DNA from: Acidiluteibacter ferrifornacis | Lineage (GTDB): Bacteria; Bacteroidota; Bacteroidia; Flavobacteriales_E; Vicingaceae | DNA length: 64,000 nt | Assembly: GCF_009909615.1 (NCBI RefSeq) | Contig: NZ_WWNE01000003.1 | Location: forward strand, 347,183 to 411,182 | Direction: 5' to 3' | Shown here: one piece after another, positions 1 through 7,970 of the stretch | Position numbering within the stretch: the stretch's first letter is position 1 | How the letters are laid out: each line of letters opens with the position of its first letter | Translations under genes and position numbers: made by a program | The notes under the pieces: model-generated | Database searches by the model: none | Told to the model about the DNA's origin: nothing | Seen by the model: only the letters and a program-made list of their open reading frames with translations

Positions 1-3
1 ACT

Positions 4-19
4 TCCCGACCCATCGGGA
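4..19. repeat. Short palindrome downstream of GIY-YIG gene
   Basis: TCCCGA, four bases, then TCGGGA: a perfect 6-bp stem directly after the GIY-YIG stop codon. No T-tract is visible before the window edge, so it could be a terminator stem or an element-type palindrome associated with the nuclease gene. Confidence 0.45.
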
Positions 20-28
20 TCAGATGCG

Positions 29-289
29 CTAACCTTTCCATCCTAATTCAACTATTTCCTGAATGAACTTTCTACTTTTCTGTTTCTTAATAAAGCGCTC
101 CGCTTTTGACGAAAGTGTTGAATTTTCAAATTCAATGAACTTTACTAATTCCCAAGGCTTTCCGCGTTTCGTCCAAATCTGATTTAATGCTGAATTATGA
201 TATCTCAATCTCCCCTCTGGATTCTCTGTTTTACCAACGTAATACTTATCAATGCTTTTCGAATATAATATATAAACGTAGTTGGGCAT
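29..289 (-). CDS. Small GIY-YIG nuclease-family protein
   Basis: An 86-residue protein that is almost only a GIY-YIG nuclease domain. The YVYILYS and YYVGKTE segments form the family's two hallmark strands, followed by a conserved arginine in GRLRYHN and a late AERFIKKQKSRKF helix. This family (UvrC N-terminus and homing endonuclease relatives) cuts DNA, but the stand-alone small members have no settled role. They are common in Bacteroidota, often beside tRNA genes, as here beside tRNA-Asn. No partner domain is present. A perfect 6-bp hairpin lies just past its stop at positions 4-19. The family call is firm; activity and biological role are unknown. Confidence 0.85.
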   Translation of the reverse strand: MPNYVYILYSKSIDKYYVGKTENPEGRLRYHNSALNQIWTKRGKPWELVKFIEFENSTLSSKAERFIKKQKSRKFIQEIVELGWKG

Positions 290-317
290 AAATCAAAAAA
301 ATACAGAACCCTATAAA

Positions 318-347
318 CAAAAAGAGCCGCACAAAATGTGCAGCTCT
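318..347 (-). terminator. Rho-independent terminator of tRNA-Asn
   Basis: On the minus strand the stem GAGCTGCAC / GTGCGGCTC (one G-T wobble) is followed by CTTTTTG. It begins five bases after the 3' end of tRNA-Asn, which it most likely terminates. Confidence 0.7.
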
Positions 348-351
348 GTTG

Positions 352-425
352 CTCCTCCTCTTGGGCTCGAACCAAGGACCCTCTGATTAACAGTCAGATG
401 CTCTAACCAGCTGAGCTAAGGAGGA
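352..425 (-). tRNA. tRNA-Asn (GTT)
   Basis: A full cloverleaf can be drawn on the minus strand. The acceptor stem is TCCTCCT/AGGAGGA. The D arm contains AGCTGGTTA. The anticodon stem TCTGA/TCAGA encloses the loop CTGTTAA with anticodon GTT. The T arm is CTTGG-TTCGAGC-CCAAG, and the discriminator is G. The length is 74 nt and CCA is not encoded. A terminator hairpin follows immediately. Confidence 0.96.
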
Positions 426-564
426 ATTTATTTTTTTATTTACCGGAGTAAATTCTGGATTCAAAATTATCAAAAATGAATAAATAACCGCTGTTATTTA
501 AATTTTATTTCAATCTTTCTTTCGATTGGGGCTGCAAATTTATATAAAGTTTTCAATTAAACAA

Positions 565-572
565 TATATTTG
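565..572 (+). promoter_or_regulatory. Putative -7 promoter box for the PfkB-family kinase
   Basis: TATATTTG matches the Bacteroidota -7 consensus TAnnTTTG, 26 bases before the ATG. I see no clear -33 TTG at the expected spacing. Confidence 0.4.
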
Positions 573-597
573 CAAAAAAATACAAAAAAAATAATTC

Positions 598-1530
598 ATG
601 AGTTTATTAGCTATTGGAACCGTTGCATTTGATGCAATTGAAACCCCTTTCGGGAAAACAGATAAAATCCTTGGTGGTGCTGCCACTTATATCGGCCTAG
701 CAGCCACAAGGTTTGTTAAAAATGTAAACGTGGTTTCTGTAGTGGGTGGAGACTTCCCTGAATCGTATTTGACTATGATGCAAAATAGAGGAATCAATAC
801 AGATGGAATTGAGATTAAAAAAGACGAAAAAACGTTCTTTTGGTCTGGTCGTTATCACAATGACATGAATACAAGAGATACTTTAGACACTCAGCTAAAT
901 GTTTTGGAATCATTTAAGCCGATTGTTCCAGAATCATACAAAGACTGTGAATTTTTGATGTTAGGAAATCTTGATCCTGAAATTCAGAAGCAAGTTATTG
1001 AAAGCCTTCCAAACCGTCCCAAACTAATTGTTGCAGATACAATGAACTTCTGGATGGACATAAAGTTGGAGGCCTTAAAAGAAACCATCAAATTAGTGGA
1101 TGTATTGTCCATTAACGATGAGGAAGCAAGACAATTATCTGGTGAGTATTCTCTAGTAAGGGCTGCTCAAAAGATAATGGCAATGGGCCCAAAATACTTA
1201 ATCATCAAGAAAGGAGAGCACGGAGCATTATTATTTAACCAAAATGAAGTGTTTTTTGCCCCAGCATTACCATTAGAGGAAGTATTTGACCCAACTGGAG
1301 CAGGAGATACTTTTGCTGGTGGTTTTATCGGATACCTTGCACAGTCAAAAGACATCTCATTTGGCAATATGAAAAGAGCTATTATCTTTGGTAGCGCATT
1401 AGCTTCATTTACTGTAGAAAAGTTTGGAACAGAAAGAATAGAGAGCTTAACAGAAGAAGAAATAGACGTTAGAGTCAAGCAATTTGTAGATCTAGTTCAA
1501 TTTGACATCGAGTTAGAAAATAGCTTGTAA
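598..1530 (+). CDS. PfkB-family carbohydrate/nucleoside kinase
   Basis: A 310-residue ribokinase-fold kinase that should transfer the gamma-phosphate of ATP to a sugar or nucleoside in the cytoplasm. The N-terminal GGAATYIGLAATRF segment is the sugar-binding glycine motif. The C-terminal PfkB signature DPTGAGDTFAGG lies near residues 231-242, and Asp237 is the expected catalytic base. The length is normal for the family. The substrate cannot be read from sequence; lack of the ribokinase or fructokinase context leaves it open. The gene stands alone, with a TAnnTTTG box upstream and a strong terminator downstream, so it is probably monocistronic. Confidence 0.88.
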   Translation: MSLLAIGTVAFDAIETPFGKTDKILGGAATYIGLAATRFVKNVNVVSVVGGDFPESYLTMMQNRGINTDGIEIKKDEKTFFWSGRYHNDMNTRDTLDTQLNVLESFKPIVPESYKDCEFLMLGNLDPEIQKQVIESLPNRPKLIVADTMNFWMDIKLEALKETIKLVDVLSINDEEARQLSGEYSLVRAAQKIMAMGPKYLIIKKGEHGALLFNQNEVFFAPALPLEEVFDPTGAGDTFAGGFIGYLAQSKDISFGNMKRAIIFGSALASFTVEKFGTERIESLTEEEIDVRVKQFVDLVQFDIELENSL

Positions 1531-1547
1531 GCCTATCCAACTTTTTT

Positions 1548-1587
1548 AAAAGCCCCTTTTGGGTATAATGACCAAAAAGGGGCTTTT
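1548..1587 (+). terminator. Rho-independent terminator of the kinase gene
   Basis: AAAAGCCCCTTTT and AAAAGGGGCTTTT form a stem around a loop of about 13 bases and end in a T run, 18 bases after the kinase stop. Confidence 0.75.
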
Positions 1588-1661
1588 GATATCCCATCTA
1601 TTTCAATGATTAATTGATAGTAGTTTTTCAAGATAATATTTTTAAACTCTCTAATTATAAT

Positions 1662-1669
1662 TATCTTTG
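1662..1669 (+). promoter_or_regulatory. Putative -7 promoter box for the UspA gene
   Basis: TATCTTTG matches TAnnTTTG, 30 bases before the ATG at 1700. Only a T run (TTT) occupies the -33 position. Confidence 0.42.
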
Positions 1670-1699
1670 AATACGTCCTCAACATAAAATCAAACAAAT

Positions 1700-2527
1700 A
1701 TGAGTAACTCTATTTACAAAGTACTAGTCCCAACTGACTTTACAGATGTTGCAAAAACAGCAATTAATCATGCTGCGATGGTAGCAAAAAGTTTTGATGG
1801 AGAAGTCCATCTATTACACGTAGTTAGCAGTGACAAAGCGTTATCTGCAGCAAAGGATAAATTGGACGCATGGTGCCAAGAAGCCTACGCAGACTATGGT
1901 GTGACAACAAAATATGTTGTAAAAAAGGGTAGCATCTTTGAAGATATTGGTCAAGTTGCAGAAGAAATTGGAGCCATGTTGATTATTATGGGAACTCATG
2001 GAGTAAAGGGTCTACAGCATATTACAGGAAGTCATGCATTAAAAGTGATTAACAATTCGAAGGTGCCATTTGTTATTGTTCAACGAAAAACAGCAAAAGG
2101 CCTTTACAAACAAATAGTATTGCCTATTCGATTTGCGCAAGAGACAAAACAAAAACTATCTATTACCACAAGTATTGCCAAACACTTTGGTAGTACCGTT
2201 CATATTTTCGCTTCCAATGAATCTGATGAATTCTTGAGAACCAAAGTAAATAGAGAACTAACTTTTGCCAAACACTACTTGGATGAAAGAAAGATTCCAT
2301 ATGTAGTAGAAGTTGCTCCATCTACAACAAACTACTTACAACAAGTCATTTCATACTCTAAAGAAGTTGATGCAGATATTATTGCTATTGTAAATAGTAA
2401 GGAAGGAGGTATTCTGCCTGACTTATTTAAAGGTGGAGGCGAGCAAGAAGTAATAGGAAACAAGGAAGAAATTCCGGTGATTATAATGAACCCAACTCAA
2501 GAATTTGTTCCTGAATCATTTGGATAA
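1700..2527 (+). CDS. Universal stress protein, tandem UspA domains
   Basis: A 275-residue cytoplasmic protein with two UspA folds. The N-terminal domain (about residues 4-140) starts with KVLVPTDFT and ends with GTHGVKGLQHITGSHALKVINNSKVPFVIV, the ATP-binding G-2x-G-9x-G(S/T) type signature. The second domain (about 145-265) is more degenerate, with PVIIM at its end. Proteins of this family bind ATP or other small ligands and support survival under stress. The gene is monocistronic: a promoter box lies upstream and a hairpin shared with convergent glmS lies downstream. Confidence 0.9.
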   Translation: MSNSIYKVLVPTDFTDVAKTAINHAAMVAKSFDGEVHLLHVVSSDKALSAAKDKLDAWCQEAYADYGVTTKYVVKKGSIFEDIGQVAEEIGAMLIIMGTHGVKGLQHITGSHALKVINNSKVPFVIVQRKTAKGLYKQIVLPIRFAQETKQKLSITTSIAKHFGSTVHIFASNESDEFLRTKVNRELTFAKHYLDERKIPYVVEVAPSTTNYLQQVISYSKEVDADIIAIVNSKEGGILPDLFKGGGEQEVIGNKEEIPVIIMNPTQEFVPESFG

Positions 2528-2544
2528 AAGAAATACACCTTCAT

Positions 2545-2585
2545 AAAAAAAGCCGCTTGAAATTAATTTCAAGCGGCTTTTTTTG
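2545..2585. terminator. Bidirectional terminator between uspA and glmS
   Basis: AAAAAAAGCCGCTTGAAATT pairs with its exact inverse, so the T-tract follows the stem on both strands. It sits between two convergent genes and can serve both. Confidence 0.85.
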
Positions 2586-2603
2586 TTCAAATCAATATGT
2601 ATT

Positions 2604-4442
2604 CTATTCTACAGTAACACTCTTTGCCAAATTACGAGGTTGATCTACATTGCAACCTCTCATAACTGCAATATGATACGATAAAAGTTGTAAAGGTATA
2701 ACTGTAATCAATGGATCAAAGAAGTCGTCTACATCAGGAATTTCTATCACATGATCGGCAATTTCTTTAACAGCAGTATCTCCTTCAGTTACCACTGCTA
2801 TAATCTTCCCATTTCTAGCTTTCACTTCTTGAATGTTACTGACAACCTTTTCGTAAGAGTTCTTTTTGGTTGCAATAGCCACTACAGGCATATCTGCATC
2901 AATCAATGCAATTGGGCCATGCTTCATTTCTGCTGCAGGATACCCCTCAGCATGGATATAAGAAATCTCTTTTAACTTTAATGCCCCTTCTAATGCCACA
3001 GGGAAGTTAATACCTCTACCAAGGTATAAAAAGTTCTTTGCATCTTTGTAGATATCTGAAATGTATTCTACAGCTACGTTCGTTTCTAATACCTTTTCTA
3101 CAATATTTGGAATATTATTCAACTCTAAAGCTAACTCTCTATATCTACTTTCACTGATTGACCCTTTTTTCTTAGCTAAAGTTAAAGCCATCAATGCTAG
3201 AATAGTAACTTGGGCAGTAAAAGCTTTAGTTGATGCCACGCCAATTTCAGGTCCTGCATGGGTATAAGAACCTGCGTCAGTTGCGCGTGCAATTGAGGAT
3301 CCTACCACATTACAAATTCCATAAATTAAAGCTCCCTTTTCCTTGGCGATTTCCAATGCAGCTAGTGTATCGGCAGTTTCACCTGACTGCGAAATAGCAA
3401 TTACAATATCATCTGAATTAATAATAGGATTTCTATATCTAAACTCAGAGGCATATTCTACTTCAACAGGGATTCTTGCCAATGACTCAATCATATACTC
3501 TCCTACTAAACCTGCGTGCCAGGAAGTACCACAAGCTACAAATATGATGCGTTTAGCATTCATAAATTTATGCTCGTACTCCTCAATACCCCCCATTACT
3601 ACTTCACCATTCACAGTATTTAACCTGCCAAGCATGCTGTTCCTAATAGAAGTAGGTTGTTCATATATCTCTTTTAACATAAAATGCTCATATCCACCCT
3701 TTTCAATGGCTTCAATTTTCATTTCCAACTCAATTGTATTAGCTGTTTTTTGTTGGTTTTTAATATTTGTCAGTTGAATTTTTTCACCCTTTGTTAATAC
3801 AGCGATATCTTCATCTTCTAAATACAATACATTTTTTGTATATTCTATAATCGGTGTAGCATCGGAAGCAACATAAAATTCACCCTCTCCAACTCCAATT
3901 ACTAAGGGACTACTCTTTTTAGCAACAATTAGTGTATCAGGATCTTCTTTTGATAAAATTACAATTGCATAGGCTCCAATTACTTCCTTTAATGCTAATT
4001 GAACAGCGGTTAAAAGGGAACATTTTTCAATCTTCTTCACTTCCTCAATCAAATGAATCAAAACTTCCGTATCTGTCTCACTTGAAAACTGATGTCCTCT
4101 ATTAATTAATTCCTTTTTTAATGAATCATAGTTCTCAATAATCCCATTATGAATTAACGCCAAATTACTATCTCCTGAAGTATGAGGATGCGCATTTACA
4201 TCATTTGGAGCACCATGGGTTGCCCAACGAGTATGCCCAATTCCAATAGTAGAAGCAGTTTCCTTTCCCTCAGCATACTTCTCTAATTCAGATACTTTAC
4301 CTTGCTTTTTATATAAATTGATTCTAGTGCCTAATAGTGCTACTCCAGCACTATCATACCCTCTATATTCTAATCTTTTAAGTCCTTTTATTAATATTGG
4401 ATAAGCCTCTCTCTCTCCAACATAAGCAACGATTCCACACAT
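2604..4442 (-). CDS. glmS: Glutamine--fructose-6-phosphate aminotransferase (isomerizing)
   Basis: A 612-residue enzyme making glucosamine-6-phosphate from fructose-6-phosphate and glutamine, the entry step to UDP-GlcNAc for peptidoglycan and lipid A. MCGIVAYVGE gives the N-terminal nucleophile cysteine, exposed after Met removal. The class II glutamine amidotransferase domain covers about residues 1-220 (HTRWATHG, HNGIIENY motifs). Two SIS isomerase domains follow at about 290-420 and 460-600 (CGTSWHAG, SQSGETADT). The C-terminus PRNLAKSVTVE is the conserved GlmS tail. It is the last gene of a glgA-like/DUF4270/glmS run with only 10 bases to its neighbour, so it probably shares the promoter at 6647-6677. 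Confidence 0.98.
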   Translation of the reverse strand: MCGIVAYVGEREAYPILIKGLKRLEYRGYDSAGVALLGTRINLYKKQGKVSELEKYAEGKETASTIGIGHTRWATHGAPNDVNAHPHTSGDSNLALIHNGIIENYDSLKKELINRGHQFSSETDTEVLIHLIEEVKKIEKCSLLTAVQLALKEVIGAYAIVILSKEDPDTLIVAKKSSPLVIGVGEGEFYVASDATPIIEYTKNVLYLEDEDIAVLTKGEKIQLTNIKNQQKTANTIELEMKIEAIEKGGYEHFMLKEIYEQPTSIRNSMLGRLNTVNGEVVMGGIEEYEHKFMNAKRIIFVACGTSWHAGLVGEYMIESLARIPVEVEYASEFRYRNPIINSDDIVIAISQSGETADTLAALEIAKEKGALIYGICNVVGSSIARATDAGSYTHAGPEIGVASTKAFTAQVTILALMALTLAKKKGSISESRYRELALELNNIPNIVEKVLETNVAVEYISDIYKDAKNFLYLGRGINFPVALEGALKLKEISYIHAEGYPAAEMKHGPIALIDADMPVVAIATKKNSYEKVVSNIQEVKARNGKIIAVVTEGDTAVKEIADHVIEIPDVDDFFDPLITVIPLQLLSYHIAVMRGCNVDQPRNLAKSVTVE

Positions 4443-4452
4443 ATACTTTGTT

Positions 4453-5760
4453 TTATTCTGTTGTTGAATAAGTCAAATTTAACTTAATTCCTTCTAAATT
4501 ATTCGTTTGATTTTTTATAATTACTCTTCCTGCAGAAACCGACGTTCCAGAAACAAGCAAGTATAAACCATAATCTGCTCTATTTTTATTGACAACATTG
4601 TGAATATGTCTTGTTATATTAAACTTATAGTCTTTGGTTGATTCGTCATAAACTCCTCCATAATACGCCTCACTTACAAAGAAATCAGGCAAAAACACCC
4701 CCCCTGAACCAGATGAATCTGCTGCAATCAAAATCATTTTTGAAGGATACCCATATTGATTAATAGTACTTTGAACAGCAGGAATTACAATCTCTGCTTG
4801 ATTAATGATTGGCCTTTCTAAAACTTCCGTGAGATTCTTAACAAAAGGTATCTTTATTAATGTTTTTACTCCTGCCATTGCTTGAGAATAAGTTACACTG
4901 CCATCATTTGAGGAGCCATCTAATACTGATTGAACTACACTTCCTGAATAGTTATGCTCAAACTTAGTAAATCTTTGATCATCGGTAGCTATAGCCCACC
5001 TTTCTATTTTAGAAACTGGACTTCCTGAAGAAAAATCTGAATAATATACATATAGACCAGACACTACTGAAGTAGGTTCAAAATAAGTAATAGCTCCTCG
5101 AGTGGTGTTATTATTATTTAACGAGGTAACCTTTACATGAATACCTTTAAAGAAAGCTTTAAAGTTCTCCTGACTAGTAAACGTGGATTGCCCTGATTCA
5201 TTTAAAAACCGTTGCCCAATGCTATTATCAACCCTAATCCGCAGTAAAGGAGGAAAAGCTTGTCCTGATATATATGTACTATCTAGCGTTGGAGTAAAAG
5301 TTGTATTACCAATCGGTGAGCTAGAAAACGCAATTGAATCATTGGAGTAATAACTCCCGTCATCATTCATATCTTCTGTAAGTTCAAAAAGTTCGATATT
5401 TTGAGCGTCCTGAGTTCCATAATACTGGGAATACTTAAGTGCAAAAACTACAGAGTCAACTCTGAGAACAGATGGGGCTCCAAAATTTAAGTTGGTACCT
5501 ACCATTGAAAGTCGTGAAAAAAAAGAGGATTTCACTTCTCCAAATACAGAGTCATGATAAATCCCAATAAGAGATCGGGTTGTTTTACTAGTTAAAATAG
5601 AGTCATCTTTAACTGTGAAGGATTTTATGGTATTGGTGTCATGAAAATAAACGCTCGCGTTATTTTCTTCAAATTCAGGCGTTAGTTCTCCTTCTTTCTT
5701 GCAAGAGTTTACAGTTAGTCCTAAAAAAAAGAGAGCGGAAAGTAAATGTACTTTCCGCAT
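4453..5760 (-). CDS. DUF4270 family lipoprotein
   Basis: A lipoprotein of 435 residues from the Met at 5760, with signal peptide MRKVHLLSALFFLGL and lipobox TVNSC. The mature part begins CKKEGELTPEF and is rich in beta-strand-like sequence with many Ser/Thr/Asn. This fits DUF4270, a Bacteroidota family of unknown function that is usually found between a starch-synthase-like gene and glmS, as here. It is expected at the outer membrane. An alternative ATG at 5790 shares one base with the stop of the upstream gene (TAATG), which would add ten residues; translational coupling through it is possible. I chose 5760 because it gives a compact signal peptide. Confidence 0.82.
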   Translation of the reverse strand: MRKVHLLSALFFLGLTVNSCKKEGELTPEFEENNASVYFHDTNTIKSFTVKDDSILTSKTTRSLIGIYHDSVFGEVKSSFFSRLSMVGTNLNFGAPSVLRVDSVVFALKYSQYYGTQDAQNIELFELTEDMNDDGSYYSNDSIAFSSSPIGNTTFTPTLDSTYISGQAFPPLLRIRVDNSIGQRFLNESGQSTFTSQENFKAFFKGIHVKVTSLNNNNTTRGAITYFEPTSVVSGLYVYYSDFSSGSPVSKIERWAIATDDQRFTKFEHNYSGSVVQSVLDGSSNDGSVTYSQAMAGVKTLIKIPFVKNLTEVLERPIINQAEIVIPAVQSTINQYGYPSKMILIAADSSGSGGVFLPDFFVSEAYYGGVYDESTKDYKFNITRHIHNVVNKNRADYGLYLLVSGTSVSAGRVIIKNQTNNLEGIKLNLTYSTTE

Positions 5761-5789
5761 GTTATCTTTTGAAAATATGTGCTGTATCA

Positions 5790-6617
5790 TTATTCTGCTA
5801 AAACTTCTTCTTCGGTTAAAATTTCATCATAAAAAGCAGAGAAAGCCTCTACATATCTGTCTTCTGAATGGTAAGTTAAAAACGGTTTGCCTGACTCTTC
5901 GGCAAATCTTACGATTTCCTCAGAGGTTTCTTCCGAACCAATTATTGAAGCATCAGCCCAAGAGATTGCTGCTTTTGTGATATTTTCGTGTGTGGGATTT
6001 TCATAAAGTGCCACATCCTTTTCCTCAATCCCTTCCATTAACGACTTTTTCGCAAAAGAATTGTTTAATGATTCATCAAACTCATCATCATATGCTGAAT
6101 AAACAACTTTAGTGTTTTCAAACAGAGGTTCATCTTTATAGGATGTTTTTAAAAACATTGGGATTAAACTAGTCATCCAGCCGTGACAATGTACCAAGTC
6201 TGGCGCCCACCCTAATTTTTTGACCGTTTCCAAAACGCCTCTACAAAAGAAGATTGATCGCTCATCATTATCTTCAAAGAAATTTCCCTTTTTATCAACC
6301 ACTCCAGCTTTCCTTTGAAAAAAATCTTCATTATCAATAAAATAGACCTGCATTCTTGCTGGCTGAATTGAAGCTACTTTAATTATTAGCGGATGGTCAT
6401 TGTCATTAATAATCAAATTCATTCCGGAAAGTCGAATAACTTCATGAAGTTGGTTTCTTCGTTCGTTAATAGATCCGAAACGGGGCATGAATGTTCTTAT
6501 CTCTTTTCCTTTCTCTTGAATTCCTTGAGGAAGATATCTTCCTATTTTTGAAATTTCTGTTTCTTCTGTGTATGGTGTTATTTCTTGAGAGATAAAAAGT
6601 ATTCTTTTCTTAGTCAT
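5790..6617 (-). CDS. Half-length glycogen/starch synthase-like protein (GT5 N-terminal domain only)
   Basis: A 275-residue cytoplasmic protein resembling the N-terminal Rossmann domain of GlgA-type synthases (starch synthase catalytic domain, GT5). It opens KKRILFISQEITPY and contains a PDLVHCHGWMTSLIPMFLK segment equivalent to the HxHDW region. Full GlgA has about 480 residues with a second nucleotide-sugar-binding lobe; that lobe is absent, and the reading frame stops cleanly with no frameshift visible. Such short versions next to panC (divergent) and DUF4270 are a recurring Bacteroidota arrangement. Whether it is catalytic is doubtful. The ATG at 6617 fits the promoter at 6647-6677; the longer frame to 6680 would run through that promoter. 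Confidence 0.8.
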   Translation of the reverse strand: MTKKRILFISQEITPYTEETEISKIGRYLPQGIQEKGKEIRTFMPRFGSINERRNQLHEVIRLSGMNLIINDNDHPLIIKVASIQPARMQVYFIDNEDFFQRKAGVVDKKGNFFEDNDERSIFFCRGVLETVKKLGWAPDLVHCHGWMTSLIPMFLKTSYKDEPLFENTKVVYSAYDDEFDESLNNSFAKKSLMEGIEEKDVALYENPTHENITKAAISWADASIIGSEETSEEIVRFAEESGKPFLTYHSEDRYVEAFSAFYDEILTEEEVLAE

Positions 6618-6646
6618 AAAGGATGGATTAATTAACAAAAGCGATA

Positions 6647-6677
6647 CAAAAGTACGAATTTTATTGCGATTTTTCAA
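6647..6677 (-). promoter_or_regulatory. Promoter of the glgA-like/DUF4270/glmS operon
   Basis: On the minus strand TTG (6677-6675), 20 bases, then TACTTTTG (6654-6647) matches the Bacteroidota TTG-N19-21-TAnnTTTG pattern. It gives a leader of about 20-25 bases to the ATG at 6617. Confidence 0.65.
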
Positions 6678-6753
6678 CAAGAGGTTTACCTTGCCCCACT
6701 TTTTCGCTTGCTCTAAAAGGTTAATTATAAAGGATTTTTATTAAAAATATTGA

Positions 6754-7602
6754 ATGATAAAACAGTTTACATCCGCAGAAATGCTCCATTCCTTTCTCTT
6801 AAAGAAAAAAAGCATGGGGAAAACAGTTGGATTTGTCCCTACTATGGGAGCTTTGCATAGTGGTCATATAAGTTTGATTAATAGCGCCATGACAAATAAT
6901 GACCTTGTGGTTTGTAGTATTTTTGTCAATCCTAAACAATTTAACAATCCTGAAGATTTAAAAAAATACCCTCGTACAATTGAGGCCGATTTAAAATTGC
7001 TTTCAGAAGTCCGCTGCCCCATAGTTTTTACTCCATCAGTTGACGAAATTTACCCTTCAGAGGTTGATAAAGTCTATGATTTCGGCACGCTTGGTGACGT
7101 ATTGGAAGGAGAACATCGCCCTGGACACTTTAACGGAATGGCTATAGTTGTAAAACGACTATTCGATATTGTGATTCCTGATACTGCTTACTTCGGAGAA
7201 AAAGATTATCAGCAGCTATTAATTGTTCAAAAACTTGTAGAATTAGAAAAGCTTTCCGTTAACATAGTGGGATGCCCAATAAGTAGAGAAAGTTCTGGGT
7301 TAGCTTTAAGTTCAAGAAACAAACTATTAACTAATCAGCAAGCTTCAGATGCTGCTGTAATTTTTAAACAATTAAACTTTATCTCTAAAAATTATTCCCA
7401 AGAGAATTCAGCTGAATTGGTCAATCAATCGATTAACATTATTAATTCATTTCCCCAGTTCGAAGTGGAATATTTGGAAGTGGTAAACAGAAAAACGCTT
7501 CTTAGCCCTATGGTTTCTGACATATCGAGTGATCTTCATTTATTTATTGCGGTCAAAGTTGGTTCTGTTCGTTTAATCGACAATTTACCGATTATTGCTT
7601 AA
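6754..7602 (+). CDS. panC: Pantothenate synthetase
   Basis: A 282-residue ATP-dependent ligase joining pantoate and beta-alanine to give pantothenate, a coenzyme A precursor. VGFVPTMGALHSGHISLI (residues 25-42) carries the nucleotidyltransferase HxGH motif, and the GEKDYQQLLIVQKL and ISRESSGLALSSRN segments are the family's pantoate/ATP-binding signatures. The length is normal. It is followed after 12 bases by panD, which makes its beta-alanine substrate, so the last two steps of the pathway are co-expressed. It is divergent from the glgA-like operon. Confidence 0.97.
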   Translation: MIKQFTSAEMLHSFLLKKKSMGKTVGFVPTMGALHSGHISLINSAMTNNDLVVCSIFVNPKQFNNPEDLKKYPRTIEADLKLLSEVRCPIVFTPSVDEIYPSEVDKVYDFGTLGDVLEGEHRPGHFNGMAIVVKRLFDIVIPDTAYFGEKDYQQLLIVQKLVELEKLSVNIVGCPISRESSGLALSSRNKLLTNQQASDAAVIFKQLNFISKNYSQENSAELVNQSINIINSFPQFEVEYLEVVNRKTLLSPMVSDISSDLHLFIAVKVGSVRLIDNLPIIA

Positions 7603-7614
7603 TTTTGCACCCTT

Positions 7615-7965
7615 ATGCAAGTACAGGTATTAAAATCCAAGATTCATAGAGTAAAAGTTACTCAGGCAGATTTGAATTACATTGGTAGTATCACTATCGA
7701 TGAAGACTTAATGGATGCTGCCAATATGATAGAGGGAGAGAAAGTTCAGATTGTTAATATAAACAATGGCGAGCGTTTAGAAACATACATTATCAAGGGG
7801 TTGAGAGGTTCAGGTGAAATCTGCTTAAACGGGCCTGCCGCCAGAAGAGTCGCAGTAGGAGACATCGTTATCATAATATCCTACGGTATAATGGAGTTTG
7901 AAGCTGCTAAATCGTTCCGTCCTTCTGTAATTTTTCCTGACGAATCTACTAATCGATTAAAATAA
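7615..7965 (+). CDS. panD: Aspartate 1-decarboxylase proenzyme
   Basis: A 116-residue pyruvoyl enzyme converting aspartate to beta-alanine for PanC. The self-cleavage site Gly24-Ser25 lies in NYIGSITID; Ser25 becomes the pyruvoyl group. The [21 protein letters not shown] segment holds the conserved oxyanion and substrate residues. The start ATG is 12 bases after panC. A TAATTTTG box overlaps the panC stop at 7600-7607, but no -33 element accompanies it, so operon transcription from panC is the simpler view. Confidence 0.97.
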   Translation: MQVQVLKSKIHRVKVTQADLNYIGSITIDEDLMDAANMIEGEKVQIVNINNGERLETYIIKGLRGSGEICLNGPAARRVAVGDIVIIISYGIMEFEAAKSFRPSVIFPDESTNRLK

Positions 7966-7970
7966 CTCCT

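Noticed and set aside
1167-1478. A 103-codon frame antisense to the PfkB-family kinase
   Set aside because: No promoter or family resemblance; it is the mirror of the conserved kinase C-terminus.
3343-3777. A 144-codon open frame antisense to glmS
   Set aside because: It lies entirely within glmS, has no recognisable domain, and its composition is explained by the complementary strand of a conserved gene.
7600-7607. TAATTTTG box overlapping the panC stop as an internal panD promoter
   Set aside because: There is no -33 element at the right spacing and it is only seven bases from the panD ATG; operon read-through is simpler.
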